The position numbers and the translations under genes are program-made. The notes under the pieces are model-generated. The model made no database searches. It was not told the origin of the DNA and saw only the letters and a program-made list of their open reading frames with translations. This document shows positions 8,053-14,103 of a stretch of 23,909 nucleotides of DNA, one piece after another. The DNA is taken from assembly GCA_900546445.1 (NCBI GenBank), contig URCV01000028.1, positions 1 to 23,909 on the forward strand, written 5' to 3'. Position 1 is the stretch's first letter; each line of letters starts with the position of its first letter. Source of the stretch: an uncultured Bacteroidales bacterium. Lineage in GTDB: Bacteria > Bacteroidota > Bacteroidia > Bacteroidales > UBA932.

Positions 8053-8166
8053 GATAAAGTGCTCTACAGACCTCTTCGCTCGCGGAGTTCCCGAGCCTAC
8101 TTGAAGTATTTTCGCAGAACGACTAGAATCAGTTTCCGGTTTTACAGATACACAGGATTTCCCCCT

Positions 8167-8258
8167 AAGCCTTCTTGGTCAATCTCATCGTAATCATGGT
8201 CTAATGTAGAATACGATATTTTACAAGTTTCGGCCTCTCTAGAATACGATATTTTGCA
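8167..8258 (-). pseudogene. internal-deletion remnant of a second DUF4143 ATPase cassette
   Basis: 8167-8201 matches 34 of 35 positions of the C-terminal coding part of the ATPase at 6432-6466 (encoding DHDYDEIDQEG). 8201-8258 matches 56 of 58 positions of the ATPase operator region 7755-7812, including two of its dyads. The two pieces are joined directly, sharing one C, which corresponds to removal of about 1.29 kb (the equivalent of 6467-7754). Orientation is the same as the intact gene. A former tandem or inserted second copy is therefore reduced to a 92-bp scar. The region still carries two dyads that could bind the same regulator near the glnN promoter. Confidence 0.8.
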
Positions 8259-8304
8259 ACAAAGTAGACACAAAAATTTTTTTTTAAAGCAAATTGAAAT
8301 TTTT

Positions 8305-8312
8305 TATCTTTG
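8305..8312 (+). promoter_or_regulatory. -7 promoter box for glnN-pyrG
   Basis: TATCTTTG matches the Bacteroidota TAnnTTTG consensus. The transcript should begin about 8319, giving a leader of roughly 40 nt before the ATG at 8357. The -33 region lies in a T-rich run without a clear TTTG. The nearest dyad of the upstream ATPase remnant ends 47 bp before this box. Confidence 0.7.
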
Positions 8313-8318
8313 TGTCCC

Positions 8319-8355
8319 GGGAACTCCAGTACGAGTCCCCGTTTTTTATTTTTGA
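8319..8355 (+). terminator. terminator-like hairpin in the glnN leader (possible attenuator)
   Basis: GGGAACTC (8319-8326) pairs with GAGTCCC (8333-8339) with one bulged A and a 6-nt loop. Two bases later comes TTTTTTATTTTT. The structure lies between the predicted transcription start and the ATG, so it could end transcripts early. Only the terminator form is visible. I do not see a convincing antiterminator or a known riboswitch aptamer, and the leader is too short to hold one. Confidence 0.45.
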
Positions 8356-8356
8356 T

Positions 8357-10522
8357 ATGTCTACATTCCGAGAAGGGGCACTCGCGGCAGCGTCCACACA
8401 CAGTTCCGAGAGGTTCTGTTTAGAAAATGGGCCGATCTCATCGTATTTCGGCCAAAACGTATTTAATCTGGATACTATGCGCAAGTATCTGTCAGATCAG
8501 GCACTGTCGGCCGTACTCAAAGCGCGTAAGTGCGGCTCTAAAATCGAGAGGGATATAGCCGATGACATCGCTTCCGGAATGAAGAACTGGGCGATCGAGC
8601 GAGGCGCTACCCACTACACGCATTTGTTTCAGCCACTTACGGGCGCCACTGCGGAAAAGCACGAAGCATTTCTGGTTCCCGACGAAGAAGGCGGAGCACT
8701 GGAGCAGTTTAAGGGTTCCGCTCTGGTACAGCAGGAGCCGGATGCGTCCAGCTTCCCTAACGGAGGGCTTCGTAACACATTCGAGGCGCGCGGATACACT
8801 GCGTGGGACTGCACCTCCCCTGCCTTCGTCCTCGACGGCACGCTTTGCATCCCTTCCGTATTCGTTTCCTATAACGGGGACGCGCTGGATATGAAGGTTC
8901 CTAATCTCCGCTCGATCCAAGCCATAGACAAGGCTGCCACCAGAGTCGCTTCCCTATTCGAAGCCGGAATCGAGTCGGTAAAGGTCAAAATTGGCCTGGA
9001 ACAGGAGTATTTTCTGGTGGATGAGGCTCTTTATAACGCACGGCCGGATTTGCAGCTCTGTGGTCGCACCGTGATTGGCCATACATCGGCTAAGGACCAG
9101 CAGCTGGAGGACCATTATTTCGGGGCCATCCCGTCGCGCGTGATTGCTTTTATGAAGGATTTCGAAACGGAGGCATATCGGCTTGGCATTCCACTGCAGA
9201 CTAGGCATAACGAGGTCGCTCCGGGGCAGTTCGAGTGCGTCCCGCTCTTCTGTGAAATCACGCAGGCCATAGACCAGAATATGTTGCTGATGATAGTGAT
9301 GCAGAAGGTCGCCGAAAGGCATCACCTGAAGGTCATCTTCCACGAAAAGCCGTTTCAGGGCATCAACGGCAGCGGCAAGCACTGCAATTGGTCTCTCTGC
9401 ACGGACAGCGGCACCAATCTCCTGTCGCCGGGCAAGACTCCGAAGGACAAACTGCGCTTTCTGGCGTTTTACAGCAGCGTGCTGAGGGCATTGGCCGAAC
9501 ACGGACATCTTCTTATGGCGTCCGTATGCTCGCTGGGAAACTCTTGGCGCCTGGGCGGAAACGAGGCCCCTCCGGCTATCCTGTCCGTCTTCTCCGGCTC
9601 TACCCTCACGAAAGTGTTCGAGTCCATCCTAAAAACGGAGGACGCCTTCTGGGAAGGGGGCACGAAGAGCATCCGCATAGTGGGTTCCATCCCGGAGATT
9701 ATACCGGATAACACCGATCGCAACCGCACATCGCCCTTCGCCTTTACCGGGAACCGCTTCGAGTTCAGGGCCATGGGGGCGTCGGCCAATCCTGCCGGAA
9801 GCACTTTCGTTCTAAACGCCATAGTGGCCGATAGCTTGAATCGATTTGCAGACCGAGTAGAGGAGCTCTCGGCTTCGGGAGAAGACAAGGACAAGTGCAT
9901 TCTCTCCGTCGTAAGGGAGTTTCTGGACAAGTCCCGTCCTGTAATGTTCGACGGAAATGGCTATAGTCCCGAGTGGCAGAAAGAATCCATCAAGCGCGGA
10001 CTAAAGCCCATAAACAATGCCGTGGAAGCCTTTCGCGCATTCAAGGAAGACTCCGAAGTGCTTACTACCCAGGGGATTCTATCTCGTAGCGAAATCGACG
10101 CCCGCGTGGAAGTGATGGAAGAGACCTTCGTAAAGAAACTGCAGATAGAGGCGCGCGTAATCGGCGATATGAGCCTTAACCACGTCTTTCCTGCGGCCAT
10201 CAACTACCAGAACACGCTCGCTTCGAACATACTCAGCACCCGAGCCATATTCAGCGACGACCCTAACATCCGGAAAGGTGCCATAAATAGCCTCAAGGAG
10301 ATTTCGCGGCTAGTGAATTCCCTGTACGATTCGGTTAACGAACTCGTCGAAGTGCGTAAGATTGCCAATCGGCTCCCGAGCATACCTGAGCGGGCCAATA
10401 TGTACTCTACCGACGTCCTGCAGAAAATGGCCCAGGTGCGCGAATACGCAGATCAACTCGAGATGCTGGTCGACGACGCCCTATGGCCGCTTCCGAAATA
10501 TCGCGAACTTCTTTCTCTATAA
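8357..10522 (+). CDS. glnN: type III glutamine synthetase (GSIII)
   Basis: It joins ammonia to glutamate with ATP in the cytoplasm. The 721-aa length fits GSIII (about 700-730), much longer than GlnA type I. Visible signatures are QQEPDASSFPNGG (residues 126-138), GYTAWD, LEQEYFLVD (214-222), RHNEVAPGQFE (283-293), NGSGKHCNWS (337-346), DRNRTSPFAFTGNRFEFRA and the C-terminal LWPLPKYREL. I chose the ATG at 8357 (MSTFREG). The frame stays open upstream to a TTG at 8294, but that codon lies before the -7 box and would not be transcribed. No Shine-Dalgarno sequence is evident. pyrG starts 4 bp after the stop, so the glutamine maker and a glutamine-using enzyme share a message. A terminator-like hairpin in the leader may regulate both. 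Confidence 0.95.
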   Translation: MSTFREGALAAASTHSSERFCLENGPISSYFGQNVFNLDTMRKYLSDQALSAVLKARKCGSKIERDIADDIASGMKNWAIERGATHYTHLFQPLTGATAEKHEAFLVPDEEGGALEQFKGSALVQQEPDASSFPNGGLRNTFEARGYTAWDCTSPAFVLDGTLCIPSVFVSYNGDALDMKVPNLRSIQAIDKAATRVASLFEAGIESVKVKIGLEQEYFLVDEALYNARPDLQLCGRTVIGHTSAKDQQLEDHYFGAIPSRVIAFMKDFETEAYRLGIPLQTRHNEVAPGQFECVPLFCEITQAIDQNMLLMIVMQKVAERHHLKVIFHEKPFQGINGSGKHCNWSLCTDSGTNLLSPGKTPKDKLRFLAFYSSVLRALAEHGHLLMASVCSLGNSWRLGGNEAPPAILSVFSGSTLTKVFESILKTEDAFWEGGTKSIRIVGSIPEIIPDNTDRNRTSPFAFTGNRFEFRAMGASANPAGSTFVLNAIVADSLNRFADRVEELSASGEDKDKCILSVVREFLDKSRPVMFDGNGYSPEWQKESIKRGLKPINNAVEAFRAFKEDSEVLTTQGILSRSEIDARVEVMEETFVKKLQIEARVIGDMSLNHVFPAAINYQNTLASNILSTRAIFSDDPNIRKGAINSLKEISRLVNSLYDSVNELVEVRKIANRLPSIPERANMYSTDVLQKMAQVREYADQLEMLVDDALWPLPKYRELLSL

Positions 10523-10526
10523 CATT

Positions 10527-12197
10527 ATGAATACCAAGTATATATTCGTTACCGGAGGGGTGGCCTCATCCCTGGGCAAGGGCATCATGGCAGCGTCTCT
10601 TGCCAAACTCCTGCAAGCTCGCGGGCTGAGAGTCACCATACAGAAATTCGACCCGTACATTAACATAGACCCCGGCACGCTGAACCCTTACGAGCACGGC
10701 GAATGCTACGTCACGGAAGACGGCGCCGAGACCGACTTGGACCTGGGCCATTACGAGCGCTTTCTGGGCATTCACACCTCTAAGGCTAACAATGTCACGA
10801 CAGGCAAGATCTACCACACCGTCATCACCCGTGAGCGCGAGGGTGCCTACCTGGGCAAGACCGTCCAGATAGTTCCTCACATCACCGACGAGATTAAGCG
10901 CAGGATGCTTCTGAACGGCCAATCGGGACAATTCGACGTCATAATCACGGAAGTCGGCGGCACCGTCGGAGATATGGAATCGATGCCTTTCGTAGAGGCC
11001 GTGCGCCAGCTCCAATGGGAACTTCCCGAAGAGGATTTCCTGAGCATTCACTTGACGCTCATCCCCTTCCTCAAGGCTGCGCAAGAGCTGAAGACCAAGC
11101 CTACACAGCATTCGGTGCGGGAACTCCAGAGCCTCGGGGTGCATCCGGACATCATCGTCTGCCGTACCGAAAAACCGCTATCCGCTTCACTGAGAGAGAA
11201 GATTGCGCTTTTGTGCAACGTGCGCCCCGGACACGTCATCGAATCTGCCGACGCCTGGAGCATCTACCAAGTCCCCTTCAATATGGAAAATGAGGGCTTG
11301 GACACCCTCGTCGTGAACAAGATGAAAATCACCGACTGCGCGCCCGTACCCGACCTTTCTGCCCTGAAATCGTTCCTCACCCGCCTTCGGAATCCTAAGA
11401 GACAGGCCAATGTCGCCCTCGTAGGAAAGTACGTCGAGCTGCAGGACGCCTACAAATCGATTCAGGAATCCTTCGTACACGCCGGCGCGGCCAATGAGTG
11501 CCAAGTAAACGTTCACTGCATCCATTCGGAGCACATCGACGAGACTAACGTAAACGAGGTCCTCAAGGGAATGGACGGTATTCTGGTAGCTCCCGGCTTC
11601 GGAGAGAGGGGCATCCCAGGAAAAATCGCCGCAGTGCGCTATGCCAGGGAGAACGGAATCCCCTTCTTCGGAATTTGCCTGGGTATGCAAATGGCCGTGG
11701 TGGAATTTGCACGCGACGTACTCGGATATGCCGATGCCGCATCCACCGAGATGAACCCCAACACGACACACCCCGTAATCGACCTTATGGAGCAGCAGAA
11801 GACGACCACCATAAAAGGTGGCACGATGAGACTCGGAGCCTACGCTTGCAAACTACTCCCCGGCACGCTTGCCTCAAGGATTTATGGAGAGTCGGGAGAG
11901 CATGGCTCAAGGATTTACGGCGAGTCGGGCGCGCTTGGCAAAGATCAGGGCGGCGAGCAAATTATTTACGAACGACACCGCCACCGTTACGAATTTAACG
12001 ACGCCTACCGCGCCGAATGCGAAAAGGCCGGACTCAAGATCTCGGGAGTAAACCCTGAAACAGGACTAGTGGAAATCATAGAGATACCCTCACACCCCTT
12101 TTTCATCGGCACCCAATTCCACCCCGAATTCAAAAGCACCCCGGAACACCCCCAGCCCATCTTCACCGCCTTCATTAAGGCGGCGCTGAAGTTATAA
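10527..12197 (+). CDS. pyrG: CTP synthase
   Basis: It makes CTP from UTP, ATP and glutamine. The 556-aa protein has the N-terminal synthetase domain (TGGVASSLGKG P-loop at residues 9-19, FDPYINIDPGTLNPYEHGE) and a C-terminal class I amidotransferase domain with nucleophile C384 in FGICLGMQ, ERHRHRYEFN and the HPEF histidine/glutamate. I chose the ATG at 10527 because it begins the conserved MNTKYIFVTGG. The longer open frame upstream lies inside glnN. It is slightly longer than usual (about 535-545) because of an 11-aa tandem duplication, SRIYGESG(EHG/ALG), at 11874-11939, just before ERHRHRYE. The stop overlaps that of the convergent ATPase gene by 6 bp, leaving no room for an intergenic terminator. 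Confidence 0.97.
   Translation: MNTKYIFVTGGVASSLGKGIMAASLAKLLQARGLRVTIQKFDPYINIDPGTLNPYEHGECYVTEDGAETDLDLGHYERFLGIHTSKANNVTTGKIYHTVITREREGAYLGKTVQIVPHITDEIKRRMLLNGQSGQFDVIITEVGGTVGDMESMPFVEAVRQLQWELPEEDFLSIHLTLIPFLKAAQELKTKPTQHSVRELQSLGVHPDIIVCRTEKPLSASLREKIALLCNVRPGHVIESADAWSIYQVPFNMENEGLDTLVVNKMKITDCAPVPDLSALKSFLTRLRNPKRQANVALVGKYVELQDAYKSIQESFVHAGAANECQVNVHCIHSEHIDETNVNEVLKGMDGILVAPGFGERGIPGKIAAVRYARENGIPFFGICLGMQMAVVEFARDVLGYADAASTEMNPNTTHPVIDLMEQQKTTTIKGGTMRLGAYACKLLPGTLASRIYGESGEHGSRIYGESGALGKDQGGEQIIYERHRHRYEFNDAYRAECEKAGLKISGVNPETGLVEIIEIPSHPFFIGTQFHPEFKSTPEHPQPIFTAFIKAALKL
11874..11939 (+). repeat. 33-bp in-frame tandem duplication inside pyrG
   Basis: Two adjacent 33-bp units encode SRIYGESGEHG and SRIYGESGALG. 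The first 8 residues are identical and the DNA differs mostly at silent positions, so the duplication is not brand new. It falls in the loop before the conserved ERHRHRYEFN of the glutaminase domain, a place where family members vary in length. Confidence 0.85.
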
Positions 12198-13340
12198 TTC
12201 CTTCCATACCCGCTTCTTGAGCCAAAGCTTGAGAATCGGGTCGGTAATCTCAGTTACGCGAGGACTTGTAACGGCTATCATATCCTTTTCGGTAAGAGAC
12301 TTCTTAAGCCTTGCGATATTTGATGGAGTTCCCAGTCTATATGAACGCAATAATGCGCTTTGGGTAAAGCCACTATGGATTCCATCGGCGAGAACGTGCA
12401 AGAAGTTCATCTGATAAGAAGACAGCGATTCGGTCTGCTGAATAAAAACCGGCTCACAAGCATCGAGAAGGCGATTGACTCCGAACTGCAGGTCTTCTTC
12501 AGTCGCCGTGCCTTTCGTCTTAAGCCAAACGAACCACGCTAGCTGCTGTACATAAGAAGAATATCTGTCGGTGATTTGGCATATTTCACCGGCTAATTCT
12601 TTAGAGATCATCTTACCCGATTTCTCGAATTTACGACAGATATACTCTACCCAATCAGCCTCGTCGATCTTTTTAAGATATATAATATCGCCGAATCGAT
12701 AGAACGGGCAGCTTGCATTTTGGAAAATATTTTCCATCATATGCTTCTTACTGCCATAAAGACAATAGCTTACTCTAGTTTGAAGCTGCCAGATGCCGCG
12801 CAATTTTTTCTGGAACGTCAACGAGTCAGGAAAATCTCCTATCTGCTGAAACTCATCGATACAAATCACGATCCTACACGACTTTTCCTTAGCTATAACT
12901 TCCGGTAGCTGAAGGATATCCTCTGTCGTCTTTTTATCCGAAACATACTCCAGCGAAACAGAAAAATCGCTAAGTGGGTCAGGGCCAATGCTTATTTTAG
13001 GAACAAACCTACTAAGAAATGTCTTTGCATTCTCCATCCACTCCTCCCATTTGCTTGAAGTGGCGCGAATAACAGCTGTAGCGAAAGCATTTACGAAGTC
13101 TTCCTCGGAACGACACCCGAAAGCATCCATCCGAGCGATTCTGATATCATTACTTTCCACCAAACGACTTGCCTTGTCCACAAGAGATGTTTTCCCCATC
13201 CTTCGAGGCGATATTAGTATGGTATTGACTCCATACGTAAAATTCATCTTAAGGGTTTCCGTTTCTTCTTTCCTATCCGTAAATGCATCGCCCTCAACCT
13301 TTACCCCGAAAACAAATGGTGATTCATTAATATCCTTCAT
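12192..13340 (-). CDS. archaeal-type AAA ATPase with C-terminal winged helix, function unknown
   Basis: This 382-aa protein has a P-loop SPRRMGKTS (residues 44-52), a Walker B RIVICIDEFQ (156-165), a sensor-like SYCLYGSKKHMM (191-202), and a C-terminal winged-helix-like segment (about residues 300-382, ending in TEITDPILKLWLKKR). This is the ATPase_2/archaeal ATPase pattern (PF01637-like), distinct from the DUF4143 ATPase at 6383-7684. The family is common as stand-alone genes in gut Bacteroidales and has no settled role. The gene runs tail to tail into pyrG with a 6-bp overlap. Its promoter (-7 at 13362-13369) is preceded by a large nested palindrome at 13383-13419 that overlaps the -33 site, suggesting repression or autoregulation. 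Confidence 0.88.
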   Translation of the reverse strand: MKDINESPFVFGVKVEGDAFTDRKEETETLKMNFTYGVNTILISPRRMGKTSLVDKASRLVESNDIRIARMDAFGCRSEEDFVNAFATAVIRATSSKWEEWMENAKTFLSRFVPKISIGPDPLSDFSVSLEYVSDKKTTEDILQLPEVIAKEKSCRIVICIDEFQQIGDFPDSLTFQKKLRGIWQLQTRVSYCLYGSKKHMMENIFQNASCPFYRFGDIIYLKKIDEADWVEYICRKFEKSGKMISKELAGEICQITDRYSSYVQQLAWFVWLKTKGTATEEDLQFGVNRLLDACEPVFIQQTESLSSYQMNFLHVLADGIHSGFTQSALLRSYRLGTPSNIARLKKSLTEKDMIAVTSPRVTEITDPILKLWLKKRVWKEL

Positions 13341-13361
13341 ATCTGCAGCTTTTTAGTTCTG

Positions 13362-13369
13362 CAAATATA
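13362..13369 (-). promoter_or_regulatory. -7 box of the archaeal-type ATPase gene
   Basis: On the minus strand this is TATATTTG, matching TAnnTTTG. A TTG lies 20 nt further upstream as a -33 candidate, at 13390-13392 on the minus strand. The ATG at 13340 is 21 nt downstream of the box. Confidence 0.65.
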
Positions 13370-13382
13370 AATATTTTTATAC

Positions 13383-13419
13383 TTTTTCACAAGGTTGTTT
13401 AAAACAAGGTTGTGAAAAA
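13383..13419. promoter_or_regulatory. 37-bp nested palindrome over the ATPase -33 region
   Basis: Outer arms TTTTTCACAA (13383-13392) and TTGTGAAAAA (13410-13419) are perfectly complementary. The inner TTGTTTAAAACAA (13395-13407) is a perfect dyad about its central A. The spacers are GG on both sides, so the decamer ACAAGGTTGT also repeats directly. It covers the predicted -33 element and is a good operator candidate. Confidence 0.55.
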
Positions 13420-13454
13420 TTATTTGCTGCGAGCAACTCGCTCTTCAGAGCGCT

Positions 13455-13540
13455 GCCGTCCGGCCAAACCGGCCTTTCGCCGGATGAAACGGCGTCGAGA
13501 GGTTTCCCGTCCGGCCAAAACCACGATCTACCGGACGGGA
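13455..13540. repeat. pair of GC-rich hairpins sharing a 13-bp core
   Basis: CCGTCCGGCCAAA occurs at 13456-13468 and 13507-13519. The second copy begins a perfect 10-bp stem, TCCCGTCCGG (13505-13514) with CCGGACGGGA (13531-13540) and a 16-nt loop. The first can fold as GCCGT/ACGGC (13455-13459, 13489-13493) with an inner CCGGC/GCCGG. There is no T-run, so these are REP-like structures rather than intrinsic terminators. Confidence 0.55.
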
Positions 13541-13561
13541 GGTCAGTGAGACTAGCTCATC

Positions 13562-13700
13562 AAATTCACTTTGGCAGCCAATGTGCCACAGAAAGCGTAT
13601 ATTGGCATCTCCCTGCCAAGGTGGAGCTAAAAAAGTCTCACTTTGGCAAGTCACCCTTAACAGAGTGCACTCTACGCTATCCGCCTTGCCAAAGTGAATT
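13562..13700 (-). repeat. 140-bp double-hairpin repeat, copy 2 (inverted)
   Basis: This is the reverse complement of the element at 7913-8052, with roughly 14 differences by eye. The terminal inverted repeats (AATTCACTTTGGCA and TGCCAAAGTGAATT) and both hairpins are kept, including the T-run after the first hairpin when read on the minus strand. Differences gather in the loops rather than in the stems. Confidence 0.85.
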
Positions 13701-13733
13701 GGCTGAGCTCCAGTGAGCCACTTATCTTGAGGG

Positions 13734-13942
13734 CACCCGCCCCGCCCTTGTCAGGACAAGTCACCCGCCCCGCCCCTGTCAGGACAAGTTACCAGCCCCG
13801 CCCCTGTCAGGACAAATCACCCGCCCCGCCCTTGTCAGGACAAATCACCAGCCCCGCCCCTGTCAGGACAAGTCACCAGCCCCGCCCCTGTCAGGACAAG
13901 TCACCAGCCCCGCCCTTGTCAGGACAAGTCACCAGCCCCGCC
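13734..13942 (+). repeat. 28-bp tandem repeat array, about 7.5 units
   Basis: The anchor TGTCAGGA recurs at 13749, 13777, 13805, 13833, 13861, 13889 and 13917, exactly 28 bp apart. A typical unit is CAAGTCACC(A/C)GCCCCGCCC(C/T)TGTCAGGA. In the units with CTTGTC the join CTTGTCAGGACAAG is a dyad with 6-bp arms. Units differ at a few fixed positions. There is no spacer DNA between them. 28 is not a multiple of three and no start site or gene context fits, so the open frame across it is treated as accidental. Confidence 0.92.
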
Positions 13943-13964
13943 TATAGCCCGCCCAACCTCTCTC

Positions 13965-14004
13965 AAAAAAAACTCCCCGCTACGAGGTGAGTCGCGGCGG
14001 GGAG
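13965..14004 (-). terminator. intrinsic terminator downstream of aspA
   Basis: On the minus strand an 8-bp stem CTCCCCGC/GCGGGGAG (14004-13997 with 13980-13973) with a 16-nt loop is followed directly by T8 (13972-13965). It is the only strong terminator in the region and ends the acetyltransferase-alaX-aspA transcript. Confidence 0.85.
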
Positions 14005-14057
14005 AATGTCCACAAAAATCAAACAAGTCTATGAAAACAACTAACTTATGACGAGTA

Positions 14058-14065
14058 CAAAGTTA
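14058..14065 (-). promoter_or_regulatory. possible -7 box between aspA and its terminator
   Basis: On the minus strand this reads TAACTTTG, matching TAnnTTTG. It lies after the aspA stop and about 90 bp before the terminator end, so it could start a small RNA of roughly 85-90 nt. No clear -33 element is seen, and the box also forms part of an inverted repeat (CTAACTT 14041-14047, AAGTTAG 14060-14066). Confidence 0.35.
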
Positions 14066-14103
14066 GGGATTGTTTTTGACAGCTCTTGTCAGTTAAGTTC
14101 GTT

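Noticed and set aside
8294..8356. TTG start giving a 742-aa glutamine synthetase
   Set aside because: The TTG lies before the -7 box at 8305-8312, and the extra residues do not resemble GSIII. The ATG at 8357 fits the promoter and the family length.
13734..13942. CRISPR array
   Set aside because: The 28-bp units are contiguous with no unique spacers, and no cas genes are present.
13694..13990. A 98-codon proline-rich open frame over the tandem array
   Set aside because: The repeat unit is 28 bp, so the frame shifts in every unit. It stays open only because the unit has no stop in any frame. There is no promoter or gene context.
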